Part shown: one piece after another, positions 21,684 to 30,705 of the stretch | Numbering within the stretch: the first letter of the stretch is position 1 | Layout: each line of letters begins with the position of its first letter | Assembly (NCBI RefSeq): GCF_020164745.1 | Contig: NZ_JAIUGV010000007.1 | Coordinates: forward strand, 124,001 to 188,000 | Direction: 5' to 3' | Length of the DNA stretch: 64,000 nucleotides | From: Mesorhizobium sp. ES1-4 | GTDB lineage: Bacteria > Pseudomonadota > Alphaproteobacteria > Rhizobiales > Rhizobiaceae | Program-made: the position numbers and the translations under genes | The notes under the pieces: generated by a model | What the model saw: the letters and a program-made list of their open reading frames with translations, nothing else | Database searches by the model: none | What the model was told of the DNA's origin: nothing

Positions 21684-22001
21684 TTACTGGGCTGGTGCCG
21701 GAGCAGGAGCGGGCGCCGGAGCAGGAGCCGGAGCGGGCGCCGGGGCTGGTGCGGGCGCCGGGGCCGGGGCCGGTGCCGGTGCCGGCGCTGGTGCCGGTTC
21801 AGCGGGCTTCATCGGTTCTGCCGGTGCGGGCGCCGGGGCCGGTGTGCTGGCCGCTGGCGGCTCGGCGGGTGCCGGGTGCTCGCCGCTTCTTCCGAAGACG
21901 TAATACGCAACAATCGCCAGGATAACGACGACCAGCGCAATCAGCCAAGGGCTGCCGCCGCCGCCGCTTGGCCTGGGAGTGTCGTTTGGTGTGTTCGCCA
22001 T
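21684..22001 (-). CDS. Single-pass membrane protein with a long Ala-Pro repeat tail
   Basis: This 105-residue protein has a short polar N-terminus with GGGGS and one transmembrane helix (PWLIALVVVILAIVAYYVFG, about residues 18-37). A linker EHPAPAEPPAAS follows, then about 20 alternating Ala-Pro units to the C-terminus. The tail is encoded by a GC-rich tandem repeat of GGAGCAGGAGCGGGCGCC-like units (21690-21800), so copy number is likely to vary between strains. The stiff tail probably projects into the periplasm. Function is unknown; the start is preceded by GGAGGAC. Confidence 0.8.
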   Translation of the reverse strand: MANTPNDTPRPSGGGGSPWLIALVVVILAIVAYYVFGRSGEHPAPAEPPAASTPAPAPAPAEPMKPAEPAPAPAPAPAPAPAPAPAPAPAPAPAPAPAPAPAPAQ

Positions 22002-22127
22002 GAAAGTGTCCTCCGTGGATGAAAATTATCAATCAACAGACATCAACGCGCTATCGTTGAACAGGTTTCACGCTAGCGGAAGGACGCGCCGAAATTACGA
22101 CGGTCAGATCGCCAGCCGCCATCCGAC

Positions 22128-23195
22128 TCAATTGACGGCGGTGACAGTATAGCCGGCTTTGCGGAAATCCTCGACCAGTCCCTCGGGACCGGGGAGGTGC
22201 AGCGCGCCGACCGCCATGAAGGCGTTGCCCTTGGCCAGGATCGGCCCGGCATGATCGACCATCACCTTGTTGCGGCTGGTGATCATGGTTTCCTCGAAGG
22301 CGGCGTAGCCCGTGGGGTCGTTCTGCTCGTCGGGCATGGCGGCGCGGAACAACGGCCAGAACATGCCGGTGTCGCCACGCTGGTAGAGCACGATCATGGT
22401 TTCGTTGATGTCGTTGACCTTGTCGCCCAGCTTCAGCGTGTCGACCAGGCCCTTCATGTGAAAGGCGAGCGGCAGCGAAGCCATGGCGCGCAGCTGGCTC
22501 TCGGCTGTTTCCAATCCTTCCACCGGCTTGCCGGCCGCCTTGGCGCTCTCCGCCAGCTTGACGTCGAGCACAGGCGCACCGCTGGACTGGCGGGCGAGCT
22601 CGCAAGCCGGCAGCGCCATCATGGCCGAGAGCATCCACGGCTTCATCTTGGCGACCGTGGCCGGCGGAATGCCGCGCGCGTCCAGCGCGGCGTTCATGGC
22701 CGCCGCGTCGTCGGGCGACAGCAATGACGACAGCGTCGTGGAGTCGGTGAACATCATCAGGTCCGGCTCCTTCAGCATCGCCGCCATCATCTTCTGCTTG
22801 TCGAGTACGTCGGTGGTCTCGATGATGAGGGTGCCGGCGGCATCAAAGGCGTTCTGTGCATACGCCGGCAGCGTGGTCACGCGCGGATCGGTCATGTGCA
22901 TTGTGCCGAACAGGTAGGATGGCTGTTCGCCTGGTTTTTCGAGCTTCCACAACAAGCCCTTGCCATTGAGCGTGGCAGCCGCCTCGGCCTCGATCCTGTC
23001 GTAGGTGGCAGGGTTGCCCTTCTGCAAGGCCGACAGCATGTCGGCGCCGCTGCAGCCCGGGATTTCAGCATGTGCCCTGCCGGCCGCGAACAGCAGGACG
23101 GCAAGGAAGGACAGGAAAAACAGCACGTTGAGCGCGACAAGCAGTTTCAGCGAGACGGAAGCTGCACGGTCGGCGATGGCGATGACGCGTTTCAT
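22128..23195 (-). CDS. TraB/GumN-family protein
   Basis: This 355-residue protein has a hydrophobic N-terminal helix (LLVALNVLFFLSFLAVLLFA) that is either a signal anchor or a signal sequence ending at AHA. The TraB/GumN (PrgY) domain starts GLLWKLEKPGEQPSYLFGTMH. It contains an erythromycin-esterase-like helical region and ends MAVGALHLPGPEGLVEDFRK, with the conserved GALH motif. Family members are proposed metalloproteases, with pheromone shut-off known for TraB. The ATG at 23193-23195 is preferred to one ten codons upstream. It stands alone. Confidence 0.88.
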   Translation of the reverse strand: MKRVIAIADRAASVSLKLLVALNVLFFLSFLAVLLFAAGRAHAEIPGCSGADMLSALQKGNPATYDRIEAEAAATLNGKGLLWKLEKPGEQPSYLFGTMHMTDPRVTTLPAYAQNAFDAAGTLIIETTDVLDKQKMMAAMLKEPDLMMFTDSTTLSSLLSPDDAAAMNAALDARGIPPATVAKMKPWMLSAMMALPACELARQSSGAPVLDVKLAESAKAAGKPVEGLETAESQLRAMASLPLAFHMKGLVDTLKLGDKVNDINETMIVLYQRGDTGMFWPLFRAAMPDEQNDPTGYAAFEETMITSRNKVMVDHAGPILAKGNAFMAVGALHLPGPEGLVEDFRKAGYTVTAVN

Positions 23196-23573
23196 GATCC
23201 CATTGCTAGGACGAAAAAGCGGCAAAACCGTTAATCGGCGTTACGAAATTGTCCTGACCGGCCATCGCCCTGTGCTCACGTTGATGAGCGTCGTTCTCCA
23301 GTGATCAACGAAAACGTCCGTCTCCTTCGTCATCCACGGGCGGAGCAAGGAGCGCAGCGACGCGGCGCAGACCCGAGGATCCATGCCGCGACACACGAGC
23401 GCTGCTGCGGTGCAGAATTCTGCTCCGCTGCACTCCTCGGCTAAGGTAACGGCATGGATCCCAGGGTCTGCGCTGCGTCGCTCCGCTCCTGCTTCGCCCC
23501 AGGATGACGAAGTTGGGAAGGTTTCAACTAATCGCGAACGTTTAGGCCCCATCCGGTGCGGGCCACCGGGCGC
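23196..23573. other. Intergenic region filled mostly by a 188-bp palindromic repeat
   Basis: No gene. It holds the family-A palindrome at 23325-23512 and about 120 bases of ordinary sequence upstream of the TraB-family gene. Confidence 0.7.
23325..23512. repeat. 188-bp imperfect palindrome (dispersed repeat family A, full copy)
   Basis: The ends are perfect 11-base inverted repeats, CTTCGTCATCC at 23325-23335 and GGATGACGAAG at 23502-23512. Inside, GGAGCAAGGAGCGCAGCGACGC mirrors the run GCGTCGCTCCGCTCCTGCTTC near the right end. A related full copy lies at 45291-45474 and a right half at 24655-24728. This resembles the intergenic mosaic palindromes (RIME-like) of rhizobia. Confidence 0.88.
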
Positions 23574-24512
23574 TTATGCCCTTGGATGGGCCGATTCGTA
23601 GATTTCGAGCAGCCTCGCGGTGTCGACGCCGGTGTAGATCTGCGTCGTCGACAGGCTGGCGTGGCCGAGCAATTCCTGGATGGTGCGCAAATCGCCGCCT
23701 CGGCCGAGCAGATGGGTGGCGAAGGAATGGCGCAAGGCGTGCGGCGTCGCGGTGTCGGGCAGGTTGAGCGCCGAGCGCATTTTTGCCATGCCGCGCTGGA
23801 TGATGGCCGGGTTTAGCGGGCCGCCACGCGCGCCGCGAAACAGCAGCTCCTTCGGATCGAGATGGTAGGGACACAGCCGGCGGTATTCGGCGAGCGCCCT
23901 GAGCGCTACCGGCAGCACCGGCACCAGCCGCGTCTTGCCGCCCTTGCCGGTGACGCGCAGCACGGTGTCGGCTTCCGACGCCAGATCGGCGCCGACAAGG
24001 CCAAGCGCTTCCGAAATGCGCAGGCCCGAGCCGTAGAGCAGCGTCAGCACGGCGGCGTCGCGGGCGGCGATCCAGGGTTCCTCGGCCAACTGACCCTCGA
24101 CGGAGACCACGTGCTTTGCGTCGCTCGCCGTCAATGGTTTCGGCAGGGACTTGGGCTGGCGCGGCGCGCGCAAGGCCGCGGCCCCGGCGGCATTGGCCAG
24201 GCCGCGCCGTTCGAGGAACCGCAGCAGCGAGCGGATGCCGGCAAGGCCGCGGCCGAGCGTGCGGGCGCCGGCGCCGGTATTGCGTCGGGCGGCGAGGAAG
24301 CCGCGCAAATCGGCGGGGCGCAGATTTGCAATGTCGGAAATACCGGGCGGTCCGCCGATATGGCCGGTGAGGAAATGCAGGAACTGGCGTGAATCGCGCT
24401 CGTAGGCCTCGACTGTGTGCGGCGACAGCCGGCGTTCGCGCGCCAGCATCTTCAGCCAGCTTTCACGTGCCGCCTGGAGGTCGGGTTTTGCCGGTATGAG
24501 GAATTCCTGCAT
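23574..24512 (-). CDS. xerC: Tyrosine recombinase XerC-like
   Basis: This 312-residue site-specific recombinase has an N-terminal SAM-like core-binding domain (KMLARERRLSPHTVEAYERD) and a C-terminal catalytic domain. The full tyrosine-recombinase set is visible: Arg in GSGLRISEAL, Lys in TGKGGKTRLVP, HALRHSFATHLL, LGHASLSTTQIY with the nucleophilic Tyr, and the C-terminal helix. The sequence and isolated chromosomal context fit the housekeeping dimer-resolution recombinase XerC acting at dif, rather than a phage integrase. It stands alone. Confidence 0.92.
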   Translation of the reverse strand: MQEFLIPAKPDLQAARESWLKMLARERRLSPHTVEAYERDSRQFLHFLTGHIGGPPGISDIANLRPADLRGFLAARRNTGAGARTLGRGLAGIRSLLRFLERRGLANAAGAAALRAPRQPKSLPKPLTASDAKHVVSVEGQLAEEPWIAARDAAVLTLLYGSGLRISEALGLVGADLASEADTVLRVTGKGGKTRLVPVLPVALRALAEYRRLCPYHLDPKELLFRGARGGPLNPAIIQRGMAKMRSALNLPDTATPHALRHSFATHLLGRGGDLRTIQELLGHASLSTTQIYTGVDTARLLEIYESAHPRA

Positions 24513-24654
24513 GGGGTCTGTTCCGGTTCGCCGTCATTTTCCGGCAGCCGGGTTAGGAAGCGGTGAAGAGGCCGTCATTGAAATGCTGGCCCGGCAGGGC
24601 TAGGAGATTGGCTGGAACGAGACCGGTGAGCCTTTTCTGAATTGCCGTGCTTTT

Positions 24655-24728
24655 TAGTCACCGTAACGGAATGGATCCTCGGGTCTGCGCAGCCGCTCCG
24701 CGCCTGCTCCGCCCGTGGATGACGAAGG
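24655..24728. repeat. Half copy of dispersed repeat family A in the rimM leader
   Basis: ACCGTAACGGAATGGATCC at the left, GGGTCTGCGCAGCCGCTCCG in the middle and TGGATGACGAAGG at the right match the right arm of the element at 23325-23512. Its terminal GAAGG (24724-24728) is the only ribosome-binding-like sequence before the rimM start at 24741. Confidence 0.75.
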
Positions 24729-24740
24729 TAAAAGCGCCCG

Positions 24741-25340
24741 ATGAGCAAGCCCCAAAACCCCGTCCAGATGGCCGTGATCGGCGCCGCCCACGGCATCAAG
24801 GGCGAGCTCAGGGTGAAAACCTTCACCGGCGACCCGATGGCGCTGGCCGACTATGGGCCGCTCTACGCCAGGGACGGCCGTGCCTTCCAGATCACCGACA
24901 TAAGGCCCGCCAACACCGTCGTCGTGGTGCGCTTCAAGGGCGTCAGCGACCGCAACGCGGCCGAAGCGCTGGCCGGCACGGAGCTGTTCGTCGACCGCTC
25001 GATGCTGCCCGATGACGGCGAGGAGGACGAATTCTACCATGCCGACCTGATCGGGCTGGAAATCCGCGACGACACCGGTGCGGCGATCGGCAAGGTCGTC
25101 GCGGTGCATAATTTCGGCGGCGGCGACATCCTCGACGTGACGCTCGCCGGGCGCAAGGGCGTGCTGATCCCGTTCACGCAGGCCGCCGTGCCTGCCGTCT
25201 CGATCGCCGAGGGCTTCGTCCGCGTCGACCCGGTGGCGGCGGGGCTGGTCGAGGACGAGGATGGCGAGGCGCCGCGCGAAGACGATTTCGACCCCAAGGG
25301 CCGGCCGCGCGGACCGCGTGACGCCGGGGGCAACCGGTGA
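24741..25340 (+). CDS. rimM: 16S rRNA processing protein RimM
   Basis: This 199-residue 30S maturation factor has an N-terminal RimM barrel ([21 protein letters not shown]) and a C-terminal PRC barrel ([39 protein letters not shown]). A charged Asp/Glu-rich tail continues to RDAGGNR. Its stop overlaps the trmD start by four bases (GTGA). rpsP, which normally precedes it, is not present; instead the leader contains a half repeat that provides the GAAGG sequence. Confidence 0.96.
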   Translation: MSKPQNPVQMAVIGAAHGIKGELRVKTFTGDPMALADYGPLYARDGRAFQITDIRPANTVVVVRFKGVSDRNAAEALAGTELFVDRSMLPDDGEEDEFYHADLIGLEIRDDTGAAIGKVVAVHNFGGGDILDVTLAGRKGVLIPFTQAAVPAVSIAEGFVRVDPVAAGLVEDEDGEAPREDDFDPKGRPRGPRDAGGNR

Positions 25341-26035
25341 GTTTTGCCGCGTCCGTGCTGACGCTCTATCCCGAGATGTTTCCGGGCGCGCTCGGACTGT
25401 CGCTGGCCGGGCGGGCGCTGGAGGCGGGCGCATGGTCGCTTGATGCGATCCAGATCCGCGACTTCGCCACCGACCGCCACCGCACCGTCGACGACACGCC
25501 GGCCGGCGGCGGCGCCGGCATGGTGATGCGCGCCGACGTGCTGGCCAGGGCGATCGATCACGCCTCGCCGGAAGGGGATTTGCGGCCGCGGCTCTTGATG
25601 AGCCCGCGCGGCAAGCCGCTGACGCAGGCGCGCGTGCGCGAACTGGCCGCCGGACCGGGTGCCGTCATCCTGTGTGGCCGCTTCGAAGGCGTCGACCAGC
25701 GGGTGATCGACGCGCGTGGGCTGGAGGAAGTCTCGGTCGGCGATTTCATCCTGTCGGGTGGCGAGCCAGCCGCCCTCGTGCTGCTCGACGCGGTGGTGCG
25801 GCTGCTGCCCGGCGTGATGGGCAATGCCGTCTCGGGCGAGGAAGAAAGTTTTGAGAACGGCCTGCTCGAACATCCGCATTACACGCGGCCGCAGGAGTTC
25901 GAGGGCCGGGAGATTCCCGAGGTTCTGATCTCCGGCAATCATAAGAAGATCGCGGCTTGGCGGCGGGACCAATCGGAGAGATTGACCAGGGAGAGGCGGC
26001 CCGATCTTCTGGGCGCTCAGCCCTTGCCGAAATAG
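25337..26035 (+). CDS. trmD: tRNA (guanine-N1-)-methyltransferase TrmD
   Basis: This 232-residue SPOUT-fold enzyme makes m1G37 in tRNAs reading CNN, which prevents frameshifting. It has the start [16 protein letters not shown], the substrate loop [12 protein letters not shown], the AdoMet knot [15 protein letters not shown] and [24 protein letters not shown] start, overlapping rimM by four bases. The last 19 bases overlap the 3' end of the convergent TSUP gene. Confidence 0.96.
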   Translation: MSFAASVLTLYPEMFPGALGLSLAGRALEAGAWSLDAIQIRDFATDRHRTVDDTPAGGGAGMVMRADVLARAIDHASPEGDLRPRLLMSPRGKPLTQARVRELAAGPGAVILCGRFEGVDQRVIDARGLEEVSVGDFILSGGEPAALVLLDAVVRLLPGVMGNAVSGEEESFENGLLEHPHYTRPQEFEGREIPEVLISGNHKKIAAWRRDQSERLTRERRPDLLGAQPLPK

Positions 26036-26769
26036 TAGAACGCCAGAAACAGGCCGACGGCGATGACGAAGCCGCGCACGACGTTCTGCGGCACGCGCTT
26101 GGCGATCCACACGCCGGCATAGCCGCCGAGCGCACCGCCCGGGATCATGACGATCGCCTGCGGCCAGGCGACGACACCGCCCGACACGAAGACGACGATG
26201 GCGACCGCCGCGATGACCACGGCCAGCATGTTCTTCAACGCGTTCAGCCGGTGGTAGTCGCCGGCTTGGGTCAGGCCGAGCGTCGCCAGCATCATCACGC
26301 CCATGCCGGCGCCGAAAAAGCCGCCATAGATGGCGGTGGCGAATTGCGCCAGCGAACCGGCGAACGAGCCCACGGCCGCTTCATGCCCGGGTTTCGGCGC
26401 CGGCTTCAGCCAGGGCCCGGCGGCAAACAGCGCCGTCGCGCCCAGAAGCAGCCACGGCACCAGCGCGCGAAAGGACGGATTGTCGAGCGCCAGCAGGATC
26501 AGCGCGCCGGCCAGCGCGCCGACCGCCGAGATCAGGCAAAGCAGCAGCGCGCCGCGCCAGAAATGCCTGATGTCGGCCCAGTAAGCGAGCGTCGAGGTGA
26601 TGTAGCCTGGAAACTGCGTCACCGACGAGGTGGCGTTGGCGACGATCGGCGGCACGCCGACCAATGTCATGGCGCCGAAGGTGATGAAGGTGCCGCCGCC
26701 GGCGACCGCGTTGGCGGCGCCTGACAGAAAGCCGGCCAGGAAGAGCAGGATGGCGTCGAAGACAGACAT
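26017..26769 (-). CDS. TSUP-family membrane permease (TauE/SafE)
   Basis: This 250-residue protein has about eight transmembrane segments. The TSUP signature is [19 protein letters not shown] in the first half, with a related [20 protein letters not shown] motif in the second. Family members export or import sulfite, sulfoacetate and other small organosulfur anions; substrate is not predictable here. It runs opposite to its neighbours, overlaps the trmD 3' end by 19 bases and separates trmD from rplS, which are usually adjacent. Confidence 0.9.
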   Translation of the reverse strand: MSVFDAILLFLAGFLSGAANAVAGGGTFITFGAMTLVGVPPIVANATSSVTQFPGYITSTLAYWADIRHFWRGALLLCLISAVGALAGALILLALDNPSFRALVPWLLLGATALFAAGPWLKPAPKPGHEAAVGSFAGSLAQFATAIYGGFFGAGMGVMMLATLGLTQAGDYHRLNALKNMLAVVIAAVAIVVFVSGGVVAWPQAIVMIPGGALGGYAGVWIAKRVPQNVVRGFVIAVGLFLAFYYFGKG

Positions 26770-27104
26770 GGAAGGCCGCCCTTGAGAAGTGTGCTATGTC
26801 CGGCTTAGAAAGCTTGCCGGACCGACGCAACCCGGCACGGCGGGATTAAGATGGTGCCATGCTGGGGCCATGCCGGTAAAAAATGCGTGGGCAAGGCGTG
26901 ACAAAGCGCCGAAATAGCTGTATGTGCCCGCCCGTACCGGCAAGAACAATCTTCCGGACCCGTCAACAATGACGGTGTAGTCGCCCCTGTCCGATGTCGA
27001 GACAAATGTCTTGGAGGCAAAGGACATAGCCGAGCGGTCGAAAAGAACTGCAAGGCGAGCGTAGGGCGCTCTGACTGTCGGAAGAACAAGAAGTGGATTT
27101 TCAG
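26770..27104. other. Intergenic region upstream of rplS
   Basis: 335 bases without a convincing gene. The rplS promoter must lie here because the preceding TSUP gene is on the other strand. Short hairpins are possible (for example ATGGTGCCATGCTGGGGCCAT near 26851), but I recognise no known leader RNA. Confidence 0.5.
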
Positions 27105-27656
27105 ATGGATCTCATCCGTCAGCTCGAGGCCGAACAGGCCGCCAAGATCGAAGCCAAGCGCAAGCTCCCCGAATTCCAGCCCGGCGACACCGTGCGCGTC
27201 CAGGTCCGCGTGACCGAAGGCACCCGCACCCGCGTCCAGGCCTATGAGGGCGTCGTCATCGCCCGCGCCGGTTCCGGCTTCCAGGAAAATTTCACCGTCC
27301 GCAAGATCTCCTACGGCGAAGGCGTCGAGCGCGTGTTCCCGGTCTACTCGCCGATGGTCGAAGGCGTCGAGATCGTGCGCCGCGGCAAGGTGCGCCGCGC
27401 CAAGCTCTATTACCTGCGCGACCGTCGCGGCAAGTCGGCCCGTATCTCGGAAAACACCGGCGTGCGCGCCCGCAAGCTCAATGATGAGGAGCGCGACGCG
27501 CTGAACGCCGAGAAGGCCCGCATCGAGGCCGAGAAGGTCGCCGCCGCCCAGGCGCTGGCCGCCGAGACGGCCGCCAAGGAAGCCGCCGAGAAGAAGGCAG
27601 CCGCGGAGGCCGAAGCAGCAGCCAAGGCTGCCGCCGAGGCGACCCCCGCCGAATAA
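27105..27656 (+). CDS. rplS: 50S ribosomal protein L19 with Ala/Lys/Glu-rich C-terminal extension
   Basis: L19 lies at the 30S-50S interface. Residues 1-125 contain the canonical core: [59 protein letters not shown] and [20 protein letters not shown]. About 60 extra residues follow, dominated by Ala, Glu and Lys, likely a helical tail; such extensions are known in rhizobial L19. An upstream GTG at 27093 is in frame, but [11 protein letters not shown] at 27105 is the usual start. A terminator follows 20 bases after the stop. Confidence 0.96.
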   Translation: MDLIRQLEAEQAAKIEAKRKLPEFQPGDTVRVQVRVTEGTRTRVQAYEGVVIARAGSGFQENFTVRKISYGEGVERVFPVYSPMVEGVEIVRRGKVRRAKLYYLRDRRGKSARISENTGVRARKLNDEERDALNAEKARIEAEKVAAAQALAAETAAKEAAEKKAAAEAEAAAKAAAEATPAE

Positions 27657-27676
27657 GATTTCGGCAATGATTTTGG

Positions 27677-27703
27677 AAAAGGCGGCTCCGGCCGCCTTTT
27701 TTC
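27677..27703 (+). terminator. Rho-independent terminator after rplS
   Basis: AAAAGGCGGC, a TCCG loop and GCCGCCTTTTTT form a 10-pair stem with a good T-run, 20 bases after the rplS stop. Confidence 0.93.
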
Positions 27704-27901
27704 GTTTGGCCACGACCGACGAAAAACTGATCGCGGCACGGACTGTCCTCGAAATCGTATCCCGGAAGCACTCGAATCCACGTTGATGCGCAACGTCGCG
27801 GCGGACCCGTCTTGCAAGGCGCTTGTGGAAAGCTAAAGTCGGCGCCGGATTTCCTGTAAGCCCGGCCCATGTCCGGGCGCTTTCAGTTTAGGGAGTGTGT
27901 C

Positions 27902-28699
27902 ATGACCAAATCGAAACTGCTGCTGGCCGGCCTGCTGGCCCTCGTCCTGGCGCCCGTCGCCGCCTTCGCGCAGGCGCTGCCCGATCTCGGCGGCAGGATA
28001 GTCGTGGTGGTGACGGAGAACGCCTATCCGCCGCTGCAGTTCATCGATGCCAAGACCGGCAAGCAGATCGGCTGGGAATATGACGCGATGAACGAGATCG
28101 CCAAGCGGCTCAATTTCAAGGTCGAGTACCAGAGCACCTCCTGGGACGCGATGATCCAGGCGGTTTCCGACAACCAATACAACATCGGCATGACCGGCAT
28201 CACCATCAAGGACGACCGCAAGGAGAAGGTGGATTTCTCCGACCCGTATATGCGCTCGGAACAGTTCATGCTGGTGCGCGGCGATGAAAGCCGCTTCACC
28301 GACGCCAAGACCTTCGGCGCTTTCAAGGACGGACTGATCGGTGCACAGGCCGGCACCACACCGTTCTACACCGCCGTCTACAGCGTGCTCGACGGCAATG
28401 AGCAGAACCCGCGCATCAAACTGTTCGAGACGTTTGGGGCCACGGTGCAGGCGCTGAAGTCTGGCGACGTCGATGTCGTGCTGACCGACGGCACCGCCGG
28501 CAAGGGCTATGTCGACGCTTCGGAGGGCAAGCTGAAGCTGATCGGCGGCCCGCTCGGCACCGAGGATTTCGGCTTCATCTTCCCCAAGGGCTCGGATCTG
28601 GTGAAGCCGGTCAACGCGGCGATCGCGGCACTCAAGGCCGACGGCACGCTGGATGCGCTCAACAAGAAGTGGTTCCTTGACTACAAGATGGGGCAGTGA
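27902..28699 (+). CDS. Polar amino acid ABC transporter substrate-binding protein
   Basis: This 265-residue periplasmic family-3 solute-binding protein has a signal peptide ending AAFAQA. The mature region carries [32 protein letters not shown], quoted here only to mark its first third, then [13 protein letters not shown] and the hinge [15 protein letters not shown]. The conserved Arg and Asp positions for an amino-acid ligand look intact, but the ligand is unknown. The permease follows after 103 bases; no ATPase gene is next to them. The upstream GGGAGTGTGTC is a moderate ribosome site. Confidence 0.92.
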   Translation: MTKSKLLLAGLLALVLAPVAAFAQALPDLGGRIVVVVTENAYPPLQFIDAKTGKQIGWEYDAMNEIAKRLNFKVEYQSTSWDAMIQAVSDNQYNIGMTGITIKDDRKEKVDFSDPYMRSEQFMLVRGDESRFTDAKTFGAFKDGLIGAQAGTTPFYTAVYSVLDGNEQNPRIKLFETFGATVQALKSGDVDVVLTDGTAGKGYVDASEGKLKLIGGPLGTEDFGFIFPKGSDLVKPVNAAIAALKADGTLDALNKKWFLDYKMGQ

Positions 28700-28802
28700 G
28701 CCGTTTTGGCGTGGGCGGGGACGCGCGGGAATTCGCGCCGACTGTGCGGTTGAATACCCTGGCGCGTCCCTCTCGCGATTCCTGCGGCGCCGACCTCTCC
28801 TG

Positions 28803-29612
28803 ATGGCGCCGCCCTCCTCCGACAAACCCGAATTTCCCTGGTGGCTGGCCGTTGCCGGCATCCTTGCGCTGGCCGCCGCCCTTTTCATCGCGACCAGCGA
28901 TCTCTATGCCCAGGTCTTCGCCACGGTCGTAAAGGGTGTCGGCATCACCGTCTTCGTCACCGTGGTCGCCTTCGCCCTGGCATCGGCAATCGGTCTCGGC
29001 ATCGCGCTCATGGGCCTGTCGGGTTCGGCCTGGTTGCGGCAGATCGCCCGCTTCTATGTCGAGATCATCCGCGGCGTGCCGATCCTGGTGCTGTTGTTCT
29101 GGATCGCCTTTGCCGGCGCGCCGGCGTTCGTCGCGGCCTGGAACGCGCTGACCGCGCCGCTGCAAGGCGCCGGCATTCTCGGCGAACTGCTGGTGCGCGA
29201 CGTGTCGTTGCTGTGGCGCGCCATCATGGCGCTGACCATCGGCTATTCGGCCTTCATCTCGGAGGTTTTCCGCGCCGGCATCCAGTCGGTCGAGAAGGGC
29301 CAGATCGAGGCGGCGAAGGCTTTGGGGCTGAGCCGCGCGCAGCGCTTCCGGCTGATCGTGTTCCCGCAGGCGATCCGCACCATCCTGCCGCCGCTCGGCA
29401 ACGATTTCGTCGCCCTGGTCAAGGATTCCTCGCTGGTCTCGGTACTCGGCGTCGCCGACATCACCCAGATGGGCAAGGTTTATGCCGCCGGCTCATTCCG
29501 CTTCTTCGAGACCTATTCGATAACAGCCTATATCTATCTCATCCTCACTGTCGGCCTGTCGCTGGCGCTGAGGGCGCTGGAGCGCCATTTGCGCCGCCAG
29601 CACGAGGAATAG
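28803..29612 (+). CDS. Polar amino acid ABC transporter permease
   Basis: This 269-residue inner-membrane permease of the HisM/GlnP type has about five helices. The EAA loop is EAAKALGLSRAQRFRLIVFPQAIRT, quoted to mark the site, and the N-terminal portion contains FYVEIIRGVPILVLLFW, typical of amino-acid permeases. The frame extends far upstream, but MAPPSSDKPEFPWW at 28803 gives a sensible cytoplasmic tail. It must use an ATP-binding subunit encoded elsewhere, since none lies within several genes. Confidence 0.92.
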   Translation: MAPPSSDKPEFPWWLAVAGILALAAALFIATSDLYAQVFATVVKGVGITVFVTVVAFALASAIGLGIALMGLSGSAWLRQIARFYVEIIRGVPILVLLFWIAFAGAPAFVAAWNALTAPLQGAGILGELLVRDVSLLWRAIMALTIGYSAFISEVFRAGIQSVEKGQIEAAKALGLSRAQRFRLIVFPQAIRTILPPLGNDFVALVKDSSLVSVLGVADITQMGKVYAAGSFRFFETYSITAYIYLILTVGLSLALRALERHLRRQHEE

Positions 29613-29661
29613 TTTTTCGGCGAAGACGGCACGACGCCGAGGTGCCTACCGGAGGAGGAGC

Positions 29662-30303
29662 ATGCCCATGAACATCGACAAGGCCAATGCGGCGCTGGAT
29701 TCCGTCTATGGTGCCGACACGCCCGAAACGCTGGCGCAGGCCTATGCCGCATGGGCCGCGACCTATGACAGCGAAACCGCTTCGCTCGGTTACCTGCTGC
29801 CGTTCCTGATCACCGCCTGGGTGGCGCGCCATGTGCCGGCGGGCGCGGGGCCACTGCTCGACGCCGGTTGCGGCACCGGTCTGTCGGGACCTTCGCTGAA
29901 GGCGCTCGGCTACGCCGACATTGCCGGGCTGGACCTGTCGGACGACATGCTCAAGATCGCCGGCAGCCGCGATGCCTACAGCGAATTGAAAAAGGCGATG
30001 CTGGGTGGACCGCTGCCCTGGCCGGACGGACATTTCCGCGCCTTCTTCTCCACCGGCGTGTTCACCATCAGCCACGCGCCGGCCTCAAGCCTGCACGAAC
30101 TGGTGCGCATCACCGGGAAAGGCGGCCACGCCATCTTCACCGTGCGCGACCAGGTGTTCGAGAGCGGTGGCTTCCAGGCCGTGTTCGAGGCGCTGGAGCG
30201 GGCAGGGAAGTGGCGGGCGGTCGAACAGAGCCCGTGGTTCCGCTGCTATGCCATCGCCGAGCCTGATGCGCTGGTGAAGACTTTTGTGTTCGAGGTGGTT
30301 TGA
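29662..30303 (+). CDS. Class I SAM-dependent methyltransferase
   Basis: This 213-residue protein has the Rossmann methyltransferase motifs: motif I LLDAGCGTGLSGPSLKALG, motif II IAGLDLSDDMLKIAG and motif IV-like GHFRAFFSTGVFTISH. The N-terminal LAQAYAAWAATYDSE is typical of UbiE/Williams-Beuren-type small-molecule methyltransferases. GGAGGAGG lies just before the ATG. It follows the ABC permease by 49 bases but need not be related. Substrate is unknown. Confidence 0.87.
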   Translation: MPMNIDKANAALDSVYGADTPETLAQAYAAWAATYDSETASLGYLLPFLITAWVARHVPAGAGPLLDAGCGTGLSGPSLKALGYADIAGLDLSDDMLKIAGSRDAYSELKKAMLGGPLPWPDGHFRAFFSTGVFTISHAPASSLHELVRITGKGGHAIFTVRDQVFESGGFQAVFEALERAGKWRAVEQSPWFRCYAIAEPDALVKTFVFEVV

Positions 30304-30705
30304 GCGGCGCCTTCTTCCTTCTCCCCTTTGGGAGAAGGTGGATCGGCGCGTTAGCGCCGAGACGGTTGAGGGGTGCGTGAAGGATCGCCATCCTTGCCAA
30401 GCTGGAACACCCCTCATCCGTCGCCTTCGGTGACACCTTCTCCCACAAGGGGAGAAGGAAGAAGCGCTCGCGACACGCCGCAATTGCCGAAAACCCAAAA
30501 CATTGCTATCTACCCGGCCATGGAAGAGCTTTTTGGCGATCCGGCTTACAAGGGATTCGTGCTGCAGGACAGAAAACGCCTGCCGTCGCGCTTTTCTTCG
30601 CGCGTGTCCGGAGCCCTGACCAGCCGACTTCGCTGATCGCCGACGGCCGGCCGCAGGCTTGCGGCATCAGCTTCTTCCCATCCTCATATCGACGGATTTA
30701 CGCAC
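30304..30705. other. Intergenic region upstream of leuC, left half is repeat sequence
   Basis: Positions 30310-30470 are the family-C palindromic repeat. The remainder (30471-30705) contains no gene I can support; a short open frame around 30522-30636 lacks codon support and homology. The leuC promoter is presumably here. Confidence 0.5.
30310..30470. repeat. Dispersed palindromic repeat (family C)
   Basis: CTTCTTCCTTCTCCCC at the left pairs with GGGGAGAAGGAAGAAG at the right. Internal words are TTGGGAGAAGGTGG, GGCGCGTTAGCGCC and CCCCTCATCCGTCGCC. It looks like two palindromes facing each other. The CCCCTCATCC and GGAGAAGGTG vocabulary is shared with the element inside ftsY at 2971-3026. Confidence 0.85.

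Noticed and set aside
23574..24512. Phage or integron integrase suggesting a mobile island
   Set aside because: The protein fits housekeeping XerC, and no attachment repeats, tRNA gene or phage genes are nearby.
24655..24728. Candidate tRNA or structured leader RNA in front of rimM
   Set aside because: The folding comes from the repeat arm shared with 23325-23512; no tRNA cloverleaf or known riboswitch is present.
30373..30636. Possible 87-codon gene upstream of leuC
   Set aside because: Its first half is translated repeat sequence, and the second half (starting MEELFGDPAYKG) has no ribosome site or family.
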